Counted from the first letter of the stretch, positions 1 to 9,695 are shown. The stretch is 64,000 nucleotides of DNA from UBA5078 sp033721235 (GCA_033721235.1 JAWWAY010000003.1:207268-271267); one strand, 5' to 3'. The notes: generated from the sequence alone by a model not told the origin. Numbers and translations: made by a program.

Positions 1-1
1 A

Positions 2-832
2 GAGAAAAACGTAAAGCTTACTGAGAAGATATACTCGGCGTTGACACCATGGCAGATCTCGCAAGTGGCGCGTCATCCTTTACGTCCTTATACCTTGGAC
101 TATATCGAACATATCTTTACCGACTTTGACGAGCTGCATGGTGATCGCCTGTTTGCCGACGATATGGCCCTGATTGGCGGTATCGCGCGCCTAGACGACA
201 AACCAGTGATGGTCATTGGCCATCAAAAGGGTCGCGGAACAAAAGAGAAAGTGCGTCATAACTTCGGTATGCCACGCCCAGAAGGCTATCGTAAGGCTCG
301 CCGCCTGATTGCCATGGCGGAGCGCTTTAAACTGCCAGTGCTCTCGTTCATTGACACCCCTGGGGCGTATCCGGGCATTGATGCCGAAGAGCGTGGTATC
401 AACGAAGCCATTGCTGAGAATATGGCCATGATGTCAACGGTGAAGACACCGCTTATCGCTACCGTCACGGGCGAGGCGAACTCCGGTGGTGCTATCGCTA
501 TTGGTATAGCAGACCATATCAATATGCTGGAGTACTCTACCTACACGGTTATTACGCCAGAGGGCTGTGCCACTATTTTATGGAAGTCCGCTGAATACGC
601 CTCTGCCGCAGCAGAAGCCATGGGCGTGACATCGCGCAGGCTAGAAGAGCTAGGTATTGTCGACAGCACTATCGAAGAGCCTTTAGGGGGCGCGCATCGC
701 GACGTACCTAAAATGGCCGCCAATATGAAAGCGGCGCTAATTGAGCAGGTCGATAGACTCTCCGCTATGGAGACAGAAGACCTATTAGAGCGCCGTTATA
801 AGCGTCTCATGAGCTACGGCATCTCAAACTAG
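2..832 (+). CDS. accA: Acetyl-CoA carboxylase carboxyltransferase subunit alpha (5' end cut by window)
   Basis: AccA pairs with AccD to move the carboxyl group from carboxybiotin to acetyl-CoA, giving malonyl-CoA for fatty acid synthesis in the cytoplasm. The frame is open to the left edge and its first residues (EKNVKLTEKIYSALTPWQIS) match the family before the usual ARHPxRPYTLDY block. The gene therefore starts outside the window, and the TTG at 41 is internal. Family signatures seen are GHQKGRGTKEK, FIDTPGAYPG, GEANSGGAIAIG and the C-terminal RRYKRLMSYG. About 276 of roughly 319 residues are present. tilS follows after 4 bases, as in Pseudomonas, so the two are probably co-transcribed. Confidence 0.97.
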   Translation, partial: EKNVKLTEKIYSALTPWQISQVARHPLRPYTLDYIEHIFTDFDELHGDRLFADDMALIGGIARLDDKPVMVIGHQKGRGTKEKVRHNFGMPRPEGYRKARRLIAMAERFKLPVLSFIDTPGAYPGIDAEERGINEAIAENMAMMSTVKTPLIATVTGEANSGGAIAIGIADHINMLEYSTYTVITPEGCATILWKSAEYASAAAEAMGVTSRRLEELGIVDSTIEEPLGGAHRDVPKMAANMKAALIEQVDRLSAMETEDLLERRYKRLMSYGISN

Positions 833-836
833 TCCC

Positions 837-2204
837 ATGGCTTTCTCACCGCTGACCCTAAAAGAGCAGCTCTCGGGGCTCGATGGGGTCAGTCGTTTGG
901 TGATAGCCCTAAGCGGCGGCCTAGACTCCTGTGTGCTGCTGCACTCCATTATCGCTTTGCGCGATCATGCGCTGCGCGAGCAGCAAATATTCCCATTTAC
1001 CATAGAAGCGCTCCATGTAAACCATGGCCTAAGCCCGAATGCAGAGGCTTGGGAGCGTTTCTGCACCCGTCTTAGTCGCTCCTTAGGCATTCCCTTGCAA
1101 GTCGTCCATGTGCAAATTGACGCCAGTGCTGGGGCTAGCTTAGAGAATCTAGCTCGTATCAAGCGCTATGAGGCGTTTGAGCTTAGCCTCGGCAGCGAAG
1201 ACTGCTTGCTCATGGGGCATCACCTGGACGATCAAGCCGAGACCTTCGCGCTACGCGCATTGCGCGGGTCAGGCCCCAAGGGCCTAGCGAGTATTCCCAG
1301 AAGGCGGCCCATAGGTCATGCCATGATACTGCGCCCGATGTTGGATATTCCCCGCCAGCAGCTAAGTGAATTTGCAGTAGCCGAAGGTTTAGATTGGGTC
1401 GAGGATGAGAGCAATGAGCGCCTCGACTTCGATCGCAATTATTTGCGCCATCATGTGCTGCCGCAAATCGATGCTCGTTGGCCGGGCTTTGCCGCTAATT
1501 GGGCAAGAAGCGCGGCCCTGTGTGCCGAGGCTAATAAGCTCATTGAAGAGATAGCGGCACAGGATCTAGATGCCTGCCGCGGTGAAAGCCTTACTAGTCT
1601 GTCTATTGAGAGCATTCTTTCCCTATCCCAGTCCAGGCAGCGCAATCTCATTCGCTATTGGGTGCAGGTGCTCGACTTAGCGCAGCCGGGCTGGAATACC
1701 CTGACCCAGATTGTCGACTCGCTGTTGCCCGCCAAGGAAGACGCTCAGGCAAAGGTGTCTTGGGTACATCAGGACGGGCGTATCGAGCTGCGCCGTTTTC
1801 AAGGGCAGCTGTTACTGCAGCAATCTCTTGAGCCCTTGGATACGACAATGGAAGTGCAATGGGATTTACAAGCTGATCTGACTTTGGGAGCCAATGGTGT
1901 CTTACGTTGTCAGCCATCTGTGGGAGAGGGTGTGAGCCTGCCTGCGGGATCGGTGCTCACGGTGCGCTATCGACAGGGGGGCGAGAAACTGCGCTTGCCT
2001 AATCGACCTAATAGACCTCTAAAGAAGATTTTACAGGAAGCCGCAATGCCACCGTGGTGGCGAGAGCGCGTGCCCTTGCTTTACCTCGACGATGAGCTCG
2101 TGTGTGTGCCGGGCATTGGTATTGCGCAGGCGTGGAAGGCCGATGCGACGCAGGACTCTATTGAGTTTAGCTGGCAAGCCCCTAGTGCACTGCCAATGGC
2201 TTAA
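837..2204 (+). CDS. tilS: tRNA(Ile)-lysidine synthetase
   Basis: TilS uses ATP and lysine to convert C34 of the CAU-anticodon tRNA-Ile to lysidine, which lets it read AUA. The N-terminal PP-loop SGGLDS is at residues 26-31. HVNHGLSPNA and GHHLDDQAET are further ATP-pyrophosphatase family blocks. The C-terminal third carries the TilS substrate-binding region (RYRQGGEKLRLPNRP..KKILQEA..PPWWRERVPLLY). At 455 aa the length is slightly above the usual 430-440. The ATG lies 4 bases after the accA stop. Orthology and context agree. Confidence 0.96.
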   Translation: MAFSPLTLKEQLSGLDGVSRLVIALSGGLDSCVLLHSIIALRDHALREQQIFPFTIEALHVNHGLSPNAEAWERFCTRLSRSLGIPLQVVHVQIDASAGASLENLARIKRYEAFELSLGSEDCLLMGHHLDDQAETFALRALRGSGPKGLASIPRRRPIGHAMILRPMLDIPRQQLSEFAVAEGLDWVEDESNERLDFDRNYLRHHVLPQIDARWPGFAANWARSAALCAEANKLIEEIAAQDLDACRGESLTSLSIESILSLSQSRQRNLIRYWVQVLDLAQPGWNTLTQIVDSLLPAKEDAQAKVSWVHQDGRIELRRFQGQLLLQQSLEPLDTTMEVQWDLQADLTLGANGVLRCQPSVGEGVSLPAGSVLTVRYRQGGEKLRLPNRPNRPLKKILQEAAMPPWWRERVPLLYLDDELVCVPGIGIAQAWKADATQDSIEFSWQAPSALPMA

Positions 2205-2288
2205 AAGCGTCCTAGATAATGGCGTTTGTTCAAGCTTAGGTGCCGCAGCTAGAGTGATTTGTCAACGCCATAGAAGGTGATTTTTGCG

Positions 2289-2317
2289 TTGTGGTTAAAG
2301 GGGGCTTCTGGTAGTCT
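2289..2317 (+). promoter_or_regulatory. Possible sigma-70 promoter before pyrG
   Basis: TTGTGG and TAGTCT stand 17 bases apart in the 254-base gap between tilS and pyrG. This is a weak match to the -35/-10 consensus. The gap holds no other gene, and pyrG needs a start of transcription somewhere here. This is inference from spacing only. Confidence 0.25.
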
Positions 2318-2458
2318 GTACTCCCATCTCAAGGTGCTTGTTTAAAAGGCTAATTTTTACAGTTTTTCGGCGTTTAGCACCCGATGCGGCCCAGTGGATT
2401 CAGTCCTGGTAACCGCTCTCTTTCGACTTACTCGTTTATTACTCTGGATGGGGCGTTA

Positions 2459-4102
2459 ATGACGCGATATATTTTTATTACCGGTGGTGTTGTTTCTTCG
2501 CTCGGTAAAGGCATTACTTCTGCTTCTCTTGCGGCAATTCTTGAAGCCCGCGGTCTCAATGTAACTATGTTAAAACTGGATCCCTATATCAATGTGGATC
2601 CGGGAACTATGAGCCCGTTTCAACATGGCGAAGTGTTCGTTACTGAAGACGGAGCAGAGACCGACTTAGACCTTGGACACTACGAGCGTTTTATTCGTAC
2701 GACCATGACGTCTAAAAATAATTTTACTACGGGTCGCGTATACGAAGAGGTGCTCAAGCGCGAGCGTCGTGGCGACTATCTGGGGGCAACCATTCAGGTT
2801 ATTCCTCATATTACAGATGAAATCAAACAACGCGTTATCGATGGCGCGGATGGCGCGGATGTGGCGCTGGTAGAAATTGGCGGCACCGTGGGCGATATCG
2901 AATCGCAACCATTCTTGGAGGCGGTGAGGCAGATGCGTGTAGAGCTAGGCTCTTCTCGTGCCTTGTTCATGCATTTGACCCTTGTTCCGTACATCGCCAC
3001 TGCTGGCGAGACTAAGACCAAGCCAACGCAGCACTCGGTTAAAGAGCTTCGCTCTATTGGTATCCAGCCCGATATTTTGATCTGCCGCTCTGATCATGAA
3101 ATCCCCGAGTCATCGCGCCGTAAAATTGCCTTGTTCACTAATGTTGAGCTACCCGCAGTTGTATCCCTGCCCGATACCAACACTATCTACCGAGTTCCTT
3201 CGCTGTTACGCGCTACAGGCCTTGATGAACATATCTGCCAAAAGTTTGGTCTCGAGTGCCCACCTGCCGATTTCACCGAGTGGGATAGAGTGGTGGATGC
3301 CAAGCTGAATCCAGACAAAGACGTCACTATTGCTATTGTCGGCAAATATATGGAGTTGTTGGAGGCCTATAAGTCTCTCATCGAAGCCGTAAGCCACGCC
3401 GGTATTCAGACCCGCACAAAAGTGAATATTAAGTTTGTAGACTCCTCGGACGTCAAGACTACAGGGGTAGAGCTATTAGAGGGCGTTGATGCCATCTTAG
3501 TCCCTGGCGGTTTTGGTGTGCGTGGTGTCGAAGGCAAAATTCGCACCGTGCAGTATGCCCGCGAGAACAAGATTCCATACCTAGGCATATGCTTGGGCAT
3601 GCAGGTAGCGGTTATCGAATACGCTCGCAATGTGGCGGGCTTAGAAGATGCCAATAGCACCGAGTTTAAGGCCGATTGCAAAAACCCTGTTATCGCCTTG
3701 ATTAGTGAGTGGGTAACGGCTGATGGCGCGAAGGAAATGCGCGATGAAAACTCCGACTTAGGCGGCACCATGCGTCTCGGTGGTCAGGAGTGTCGCTTGG
3801 ACCCCGAATCAACTGCCTACGCCTGCTATGGTAAAGAGGTGATTGTTGAGCGTCACAGACATCGCTACGAAGTGAATAATCAGTATCGTGATGTTCTGCA
3901 AGAAGCAGGGCTTAAAATTGCGGGTCGCTCAATGGACGGTGAATTAGTTGAAGTCATAGAGGTGCCAGATCACCCATGGTTTGTAAGCTGTCAATTCCAC
4001 CCAGAGTTTACGTCAACACCACGCGATGGCCATCCATTGTTTACTGGTTTTATTAATGCTGCCTTAGCTCATCAAGCTGAATCTGCAAAGACACAGAAAT
4101 AA
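2459..4102 (+). CDS. pyrG: CTP synthase
   Basis: PyrG makes CTP from UTP, ATP and glutamine. The synthetase domain begins MTRYIFITGGVVSSLGKG with its nucleotide loop. The C-terminal class I glutamine amidotransferase has GICLGMQ with the nucleophile Cys378 and the terminal His/Glu in CQFHPEFTS. Starting at the ATG at 2459 gives 547 aa, the family length. The frame is open upstream to an ATG at 2384, but those 25 extra residues have no counterpart in the family, so that start was rejected. kdsA follows after 13 bases and eno further on, the classical pyrG-kdsA-eno order. Confidence 0.97.
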   Translation: MTRYIFITGGVVSSLGKGITSASLAAILEARGLNVTMLKLDPYINVDPGTMSPFQHGEVFVTEDGAETDLDLGHYERFIRTTMTSKNNFTTGRVYEEVLKRERRGDYLGATIQVIPHITDEIKQRVIDGADGADVALVEIGGTVGDIESQPFLEAVRQMRVELGSSRALFMHLTLVPYIATAGETKTKPTQHSVKELRSIGIQPDILICRSDHEIPESSRRKIALFTNVELPAVVSLPDTNTIYRVPSLLRATGLDEHICQKFGLECPPADFTEWDRVVDAKLNPDKDVTIAIVGKYMELLEAYKSLIEAVSHAGIQTRTKVNIKFVDSSDVKTTGVELLEGVDAILVPGGFGVRGVEGKIRTVQYARENKIPYLGICLGMQVAVIEYARNVAGLEDANSTEFKADCKNPVIALISEWVTADGAKEMRDENSDLGGTMRLGGQECRLDPESTAYACYGKEVIVERHRHRYEVNNQYRDVLQEAGLKIAGRSMDGELVEVIEVPDHPWFVSCQFHPEFTSTPRDGHPLFTGFINAALAHQAESAKTQK

Positions 4103-4115
4103 GAGAGCTTTATTC

Positions 4116-4970
4116 GTGACACAAGAAACTGCAAAAACCATATCAGTAGGCGCGCTCGATTTTTCCAATGAGCGTCCCTTCGTACTGCTCGGTGGTATGA
4201 ATGTATTAGAGTCCGAATCTCTGGCCTTGGAGGTAGCGGAGCAGTTTGTGGCCGTAACGAAAAAGCTAGGAATTCCTTATGTCTTTAAGGCTTCTTTCGA
4301 TAAGGCTAATCGCTCGTCTATTCATTCGTTTCGTGGCCCAGGTTTAGACAAGGGGCTACAAATACTTGAGACGGTAAAGCAGCGTTTTAATGTACCGCTC
4401 ATTACAGATGTGCACGAGCCGGATCAGGCGCAGGCTGCGGCAGATGTGGTCGATATTATTCAACTACCCGCGTTTCTGTCCAGGCAAACCGACTTGGTGA
4501 CTGCCATGGCAAAAACACAGGCAGTTATTAATATTAAGAAAGCTCAGTTCTTGGCGCCCCAAGAGATGGCGCATATTTTAAAAAAATTCGAAGAGGCAGG
4601 TAATGAGAAATTGATGCTGTGCGAGCGCGGCAGCAGTTTTGGTTATAATAATCTCGTGGTTGATATGCTTGGCTTCTCCGTCATGAAGAAAATGGCATAT
4701 CCGCTAGTATTCGATGTGACACACGCATTGCAAAAGCCCGGCGGCTTGGCTGCGAGTGCCGATGGTCGTCGAGCGGATGTGACGACCCTTGCAAGGGCCG
4801 GTATGAGCCAGGGCATTGCCGGCTTGTTTATCGAAGCGCATCCAGACCCTGAGAAGGCGAAATGCGATGGTCCCTGCGCATTGCCTTTGGACAAATTAGA
4901 AGAATTTCTGGTGCAGATGAAAGCGGTGGATGACTTGGTCAAGAGTTTCCCCGAACTGCACACAGCCTAA
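4116..4970 (+). CDS. kdsA: 3-deoxy-8-phosphooctulonate synthase (Kdo-8-P synthase)
   Basis: KdsA condenses arabinose-5-phosphate with phosphoenolpyruvate to Kdo-8-phosphate, the precursor of the inner-core LPS sugar Kdo. The 284-aa protein shows FVLLGGMNVLES, FKASFDKANRSS, TDVHEP, LPAFLSRQTDL and CERGSSFGYNNLVVD, all diagnostic of the family. The start is GTG at 4116, 13 bases after pyrG. The gene shows the organism makes Kdo-containing LPS. Its place between pyrG and eno matches other gammaproteobacteria. Confidence 0.97.
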   Translation: MTQETAKTISVGALDFSNERPFVLLGGMNVLESESLALEVAEQFVAVTKKLGIPYVFKASFDKANRSSIHSFRGPGLDKGLQILETVKQRFNVPLITDVHEPDQAQAAADVVDIIQLPAFLSRQTDLVTAMAKTQAVINIKKAQFLAPQEMAHILKKFEEAGNEKLMLCERGSSFGYNNLVVDMLGFSVMKKMAYPLVFDVTHALQKPGGLAASADGRRADVTTLARAGMSQGIAGLFIEAHPDPEKAKCDGPCALPLDKLEEFLVQMKAVDDLVKSFPELHTA

Positions 4971-5026
4971 GACATGTTCTTAGTGCAAAAATTTACACCT
5001 TAGATTAATACCGAAAAGGAAAGAAA

Positions 5027-6322
5027 ATGGCCGAAATTAAAGATGTAATCGCCAGAGAAGTACTAGACTCTCGTGGTAACCCTACTGTAGAAGCAGACGT
5101 CATTCTGTCTTCTGGCGTAATGGGCTCAGCGTGTGCACCCTCTGGTGCCTCAACGGGTTCGCGTGAAGCCTTGGAGCTTCGCGACAAAGACCCTAAGCGT
5201 TATAAGGGCAAGGGCGTTCTCACGGCGGTGAATAACGTCAATACATCTATACGTGAATTATTATTGGGCCGTGACCCAGAAGACCAGGCCGACCTTGATA
5301 AAGCCATGATCGAGCTGGATGGCACAAGCAATAAAGAGAACTTGGGCGCTAATGCTATTTTGGCAGTGTCCCTAGCGGCGGCTAAGGCAGCGGCTATTGA
5401 AACTAAGACTCCTTTGTATGCTCATATCGCCAAACTCAATGGTGGAGGCTCTTTAAGCCTGCCAGTGCCTATGATGAATATCATCAATGGCGGCGAGCAC
5501 GCCGACAATAATGTCGACATTCAAGAATTCATGGTGCAACCAGTTGGTGCGCCGACTTTCTCTGAGGCCTTGCGTTATGGCGCAGAGATATTCCACAGCC
5601 TTAAATCGGTACTGCACAAACAAGGGCTAAGCACAGCCGTGGGTGATGAGGGTGGTTTTGCCCCTAATTTACCGTCCAACGCCGCTGCCCTGGATGCCAT
5701 TATGCAAGCGGTTGAATTAGCCGGCCTGAAAATGGGCACTGATATTCGTCTCGCCTTGGATTGTGCCTCTTCGGAGTTCTACAAAGATGGCAAATACCAT
5801 CTTAAAGGCGAAAATTCCGTATATGACTCGGCAGCCTTCGTAGACTATCTAGCGAAGCTCTCTGGCGACTACAATATTCTGTCTATCGAAGACGGTATGG
5901 ATGAGAGCGACTGGGACGGCTGGGCTCAATTGACTCGTAAGATTGGCGATAAAGTGCAGTTGGTTGGTGACGATCTGTTTGTGACGAACACAGAGATTCT
6001 TCAGCGCGGTATCGATCAAAGTATTGCCAATTCAATCTTGATTAAATTCAATCAAATCGGTAGCTTGAGCGAAACTTTAGCGGCTATTCGCATGGCTAAA
6101 GGCGCAGGCTATACCGCTGTTATTTCTCACCGCTCTGGTGAGACAGAAGATACAACGATTGCCGACTTGGCGGTTGCGACTGGTGCGGGCCAAATTAAGA
6201 CTGGCTCACTATGCCGTTCTGATCGAGTAGCCAAGTATAATCGTCTATTACGTATTGAGCAGGAGCTAGGTGCTAAAGCTGTTTATCGTGGCATTGAAGA
6301 GTTCAGCCACATTAATGCTTAA
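5027..6322 (+). CDS. eno: Enolase
   Basis: Enolase interconverts 2-phosphoglycerate and phosphoenolpyruvate in glycolysis and is a partner of the RNA degradosome in gammaproteobacteria. It has 431 aa, the usual length. Visible signatures are VLDSRGNPTVEADV, GASTGSREALELRD, VGDEGGFAPNL, the SIEDGMDESDWDGW metal and substrate region and the SHRSGETEDTTIADLAV loop. A good ribosome-binding sequence (aaggaaag) precedes the ATG. Downstream lie ftsB and ispD, the usual neighbours. Confidence 0.98.
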   Translation: MAEIKDVIAREVLDSRGNPTVEADVILSSGVMGSACAPSGASTGSREALELRDKDPKRYKGKGVLTAVNNVNTSIRELLLGRDPEDQADLDKAMIELDGTSNKENLGANAILAVSLAAAKAAAIETKTPLYAHIAKLNGGGSLSLPVPMMNIINGGEHADNNVDIQEFMVQPVGAPTFSEALRYGAEIFHSLKSVLHKQGLSTAVGDEGGFAPNLPSNAAALDAIMQAVELAGLKMGTDIRLALDCASSEFYKDGKYHLKGENSVYDSAAFVDYLAKLSGDYNILSIEDGMDESDWDGWAQLTRKIGDKVQLVGDDLFVTNTEILQRGIDQSIANSILIKFNQIGSLSETLAAIRMAKGAGYTAVISHRSGETEDTTIADLAVATGAGQIKTGSLCRSDRVAKYNRLLRIEQELGAKAVYRGIEEFSHINA

Positions 6323-6366
6323 GCCGAGCTGCTAGCCATAGACCATTTCAGCCGAACGGAAAGACT

Positions 6367-6636
6367 ATGAGAGTTCTTTTGGGTGTGCTGCTAGTTTTGT
6401 TTGTCGTTCTGCAGTTTAACCTGTGGGTCGGAGAGGGTAGCTATTCGCAGCTACGCAATCTCGAGTCACAGGTTGAAGTGCAAAAAACGGAGAATATGGT
6501 TCTTCGAGAACGTAATAAAGAACTGGAAAACGAAGTGCTTGATCTCAAGACTGGGCTAGATGCAGTAGAAGAGAGAGCGCGTAGTGAGTTTGGCATGGTA
6601 AAAGAGGGCGAGACTCTCTATATCGTTGTTGATTGA
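6367..6636 (+). CDS. ftsB: Cell division protein FtsB
   Basis: This is a small bitopic inner-membrane protein of the FtsQLB divisome complex. The 89 residues comprise a short cytoplasmic N-terminus, one membrane segment (about residues 3-18), and a periplasmic coiled coil with the family sequence N-E-V-L-D-L-K-T-G-L-D-A-V-E-E-R-A-R, ending E-F-G-M-V-K-E-G-E-T. Length and position between eno and ispD match the family. The ATG lies 44 bases after eno, so the genes probably share a transcript. Confidence 0.93.
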   Translation: MRVLLGVLLVLFVVLQFNLWVGEGSYSQLRNLESQVEVQKTENMVLRERNKELENEVLDLKTGLDAVEERARSEFGMVKEGETLYIVVD

Positions 6637-6681
6637 TCCACGGTGTCGCAGGCGACATCAACTTGTCTTTTAGAGCAGCTT

Positions 6682-7416
6682 ATGGCCATTTGGGTAATAG
6701 TTCCCGCCGCCGGTACCGGTACCCGGATGTCTTCTTCCATTCCCAAACAGTATATGGATCTCGATGGCACTAGCGTGCTGCGTCGAAGCCTGAGTACACT
6801 GAGCCTAGTTCCCAATATCTCTGCCATTGTTTTGGCAATAGACCCTGCAGATGAGTATGCCGCCCAAGATGGGCTCGTCGATGGAGCGAGTATCAATGCT
6901 TGCCCACTGGTTGTCTGCCATGGCGGTGATACTCGCGCGCAGTCAGTGATGAATGCGCTTCATGCCCTAGAGACGAAAGCCAAGCCTGATGACTGGGTAG
7001 TGGTACACGATGCCGCGCGGCCCTGTGTGAGAGTGGCAGAAATTAAGACCCTACTAGAGTCCATCGAAGGCACCCAGGGTGGCCTATTGGCCGCTCCCGT
7101 GCGTGGCACTCTCAAGAAGGCCGATGGGAATAACTCAGTAGCGGCTACCGTCGATCGTGAGGGGGTGTGGGAAGCGGCAACTCCTCAGGTATTTCCCTAT
7201 GGAGCGCTAAGCAAGGCGCTAGGGGAGGCAATACAAAATCACTTAACCGTCACCGATGAAGCCAGTGCCATGGAGGCTCAAGGTGCAGCGCCCTTATTGG
7301 TGTCTTGTAGTACGGATAATTTGAAAATTACCTATCCCCAAGACCTGCACTTGGCGAAATTAATCCTGCAGTCCCAGCAGATAGAACAAGAACAAAGAGA
7401 GACTTATGTGGAATAG
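6682..7416 (+). CDS. ispD: 2-C-methyl-D-erythritol 4-phosphate cytidylyltransferase
   Basis: IspD transfers CMP to MEP in the non-mevalonate isoprenoid pathway. The N-terminus MAIWVIVPAAGTGTRM with PKQY is the nucleotidyltransferase signature. VVHDAARPCV and the C-terminal TDEASAMEA block are also typical. The frame extends upstream to a GTG at 6643, but the ATG at 6682 fits the usual short lead before the VPAAG loop and has a purine-rich agagcag upstream, so it is preferred; the GTG cannot be excluded. ispF overlaps the 3' end by 11 bases. Confidence 0.95.
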   Translation: MAIWVIVPAAGTGTRMSSSIPKQYMDLDGTSVLRRSLSTLSLVPNISAIVLAIDPADEYAAQDGLVDGASINACPLVVCHGGDTRAQSVMNALHALETKAKPDDWVVVHDAARPCVRVAEIKTLLESIEGTQGGLLAAPVRGTLKKADGNNSVAATVDREGVWEAATPQVFPYGALSKALGEAIQNHLTVTDEASAMEAQGAAPLLVSCSTDNLKITYPQDLHLAKLILQSQQIEQEQRETYVE

Positions 7417-7924
7417 TATTCGTATTGGTCATGGCTATGATGCTCATCGTTTTGATGAGTCCGGTGAGCAAACTAAGCCCTTTATTATAGGGGGCATAGA
7501 AATACCCTACGATAGAAGCCTGTTAGCCCACTCAGATGGCGATGTGCTCATACACGCCCTATGTGATGCCTTATTGGGAGCCTTGGGGCGAGGTGATATT
7601 GGTCACCACTTCCCTGATACTGACCCGCAATTTAAAAACATTGATAGTGCCGAACTACTGAGCCATGTGATGAACCTGCTTAGCGAGGAGGGCTGGCACC
7701 TAGGCAATGCCGATCTCACCATACTGGCTCAAGCTCCGAAGATGGCGCCCCATATTCAAGCCATGCGACTACGATTGGCGCAGCTGCTTAATGCCAGTGA
7801 GGCACAGGTCAATATTAAAGCCTCTACAACAGAGGGAATGGGCTTTGTCGGGCGCAAGGAAGGCATCGAAACCTACGCCAGTGTTTTGATTTGTCGCGAT
7901 CAGTACACTTCTGGAGAGTATTGA
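7406..7924 (+). CDS. ispF: 2-C-methyl-D-erythritol 2,4-cyclodiphosphate synthase
   Basis: IspF cyclises CDP-ME-2-phosphate with loss of CMP, the step two after IspD. The metal ligands are in GYDAHRF (Asp12 and His14) and in LLAHSDGDV. DIGHHFPDTDP and KASTTEGMGFVGRKEG are diagnostic. It has 172 aa, slightly longer than the usual 157-160, with a small C-terminal tail. The start codon lies inside the end of ispD (11-base overlap), implying translational coupling. Confidence 0.96.
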   Translation: MWNSIRIGHGYDAHRFDESGEQTKPFIIGGIEIPYDRSLLAHSDGDVLIHALCDALLGALGRGDIGHHFPDTDPQFKNIDSAELLSHVMNLLSEEGWHLGNADLTILAQAPKMAPHIQAMRLRLAQLLNASEAQVNIKASTTEGMGFVGRKEGIETYASVLICRDQYTSGEY

Positions 7925-8959
7925 TTGGGCGTGGATAATTTTAGTGAACAAGACTGGGCCTATGCTTATGGCACGCCGCAGGCAACGGGCGTTTTTAAGC
8001 ATTGTGTAGAAGACTTTGTCGTCAAAGAGGACTTAGGCTTCGAACTAAGTGATTCGGGCGAGCACGTTTGCGTCAAAATCCGCAAGAAAGGCGTGGGCAC
8101 CGCACATATTGTTAAAACACTTGCCCAGCATCTTAGCGTTAAAGAGCGTGATATCGGTTATGCCGGTTTAAAAGATAGGCAGGGAATATGCGAGCAATGG
8201 TTTAGCCTGTATGTGGGCAAGAATAGAGACGTAGACCTGACGCCTATACTGGGTGAGCAAATAGAGTTATTGGATACAAAGCGCAACGAGAGAAAGATTC
8301 GACGTGGCAGCCATAAAGGAAATATTTTTGAGATTCGTCTGCGCAATGTGCATGGTTCTCGTGAAGCCTTAGAAGAGCGCTTACAGGCGATAGCACGCGA
8401 AGGGGTGCCTAATTATTTTGGTGAACAACGCTTTGGCTTTGGCAATAGCAATATAGAACAGGCCTTGAAATTGTTTAGAGGCGAACTACGCTTACGCCCA
8501 GGTTTCAAACGCGGCATGTTATTGTCGGCGGCGCGTAGCTTCTTGTTCAATGAAATACTGTCAGCCCGTGTGCAAGGCAATACTTGGAATCAGTATTTGG
8601 ATGGCGATGTGCTTAATCTGCAGGGTTCCCATAGTGTCTTCGTGCCCGAGCAATGGGATGAGACTTTGCAGCAGCGCTTGCTTGAGCACGATATACACCC
8701 AACGGGTGCCCTATGGGGAAAAGGCAAATACAAAGCCAGCGCTGACTGTGCCGCACTAGAGCAGGCACTTGTGGAGCAATATGCCGAACTGCGTGACGGT
8801 TTGCTTAAGTTCGGTTTGGAACACGATAGACGTAGCCTGCGCTTATTGATTGACAATTTGCAGTGGCAGTTAACCGAGACAGAGCTGCTATTGCAGTTTT
8901 CTTTACCGTCAGGCGCTTATGCCACAACGGTATTGCGCGAAGTGTTGGCATTGAACTAA
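7925..8959 (+). CDS. truD: tRNA pseudouridine(13) synthase
   Basis: TruD makes pseudouridine 13 in tRNA-Glu. The catalytic aspartate is Asp84 within GYAGLKDRQG. The family blocks VEDFVVKEDLGFE, GVPNYFGEQRFG and the inserted TRUD domain are visible, and 344 aa is close to the E. coli length. The reading frame opens with a TTG immediately after the ispF stop. GTG at 7931 is an alternative start that would remove two residues. Confidence 0.95.
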   Translation: MGVDNFSEQDWAYAYGTPQATGVFKHCVEDFVVKEDLGFELSDSGEHVCVKIRKKGVGTAHIVKTLAQHLSVKERDIGYAGLKDRQGICEQWFSLYVGKNRDVDLTPILGEQIELLDTKRNERKIRRGSHKGNIFEIRLRNVHGSREALEERLQAIAREGVPNYFGEQRFGFGNSNIEQALKLFRGELRLRPGFKRGMLLSAARSFLFNEILSARVQGNTWNQYLDGDVLNLQGSHSVFVPEQWDETLQQRLLEHDIHPTGALWGKGKYKASADCAALEQALVEQYAELRDGLLKFGLEHDRRSLRLLIDNLQWQLTETELLLQFSLPSGAYATTVLREVLALN

Positions 8960-9008
8960 TGAACATAAAGTATGTCTATTGTAGACGAGAAGAAGAGGCG
9001 AGCGACGA

Positions 9009-9695
9009 GTGAGTAATGTGAATCTTTCGGGTATAGGAATGACGTCCCAGCGTACCCGTGAACGCCTAGTGGGCAGGCTGATTGACCAGGGCATCAAGCA
9101 CTGGGCAGTACTGGATGTTATGCGTAGCACGCCTCGGCATATTTTTTTAGACGAAGCCCTATCCCATCGAGCCTATGAAGATACGGCCTTGCCTATTGGT
9201 TACAACCAAACCATCTCACAGCCTTATATCGTGGCTAAGATGACAGAGTGTGTTTTGGATAATCATCCCAACTTGGTAGATGGCAAGTTGGATAGGGTGT
9301 TGGAAATTGGTACCGGATGCGGTTATCAAACGGCTATCTTGGCGCCGGTGGCCAAACAAGTCTTCTCTGTTGAGCGCATAAAACCCTTGCTCGATAAAGC
9401 GCGCAAAAATATTCGTGTGCTGGGTTTGAATAATGTTCGCTTCAAGCACGATGACGGCAGTTTAGGGTGGAAAGAAAAAGGCCCCTTCGATGCAATCGTG
9501 TCTGCCGCCGCGCCGCAACAAGTACCACAGGATCTGTTAGCGCAGTTAGCTGAGGGGGGGCGATTAATCATCCCAGTAGGCGGTGAAGATAAACAAGAAT
9601 TACGCTTAATTACGCGTCGTGGTGATAAATTTGAGACGGAGACAGTGGCATCGGTGCGCTTCGTGCCTTTGTTTGTCGGCCATACACAAGGGTAG
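9009..9695 (+). CDS. pcm: Protein-L-isoaspartate O-methyltransferase
   Basis: Pcm methylates L-isoaspartyl residues so that age-damaged proteins can be repaired. QTISQPYIVAKMTE, the SAM loop VLEIGTGCGYQTAIL, FSVERI and PFDAIVSAAAPQQVP are family hallmarks. Its length of 228 aa with the GTG start at 9009 includes about 10 extra N-terminal residues. ATG at 9039 would give a form closer to E. coli Pcm. In most relatives surE lies directly between truD and pcm; here only 49 bases separate them. Confidence 0.94.
   Translation: MSNVNLSGIGMTSQRTRERLVGRLIDQGIKHWAVLDVMRSTPRHIFLDEALSHRAYEDTALPIGYNQTISQPYIVAKMTECVLDNHPNLVDGKLDRVLEIGTGCGYQTAILAPVAKQVFSVERIKPLLDKARKNIRVLGLNNVRFKHDDGSLGWKEKGPFDAIVSAAAPQQVPQDLLAQLAEGGRLIIPVGGEDKQELRLITRRGDKFETETVASVRFVPLFVGHTQG

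Noticed and set aside
2384..2458. N-terminal extension of pyrG from ATG 2384
   Set aside because: The 25 residues have no match in the family, and the ATG at 2459 gives the standard MTRYIFITGG start.
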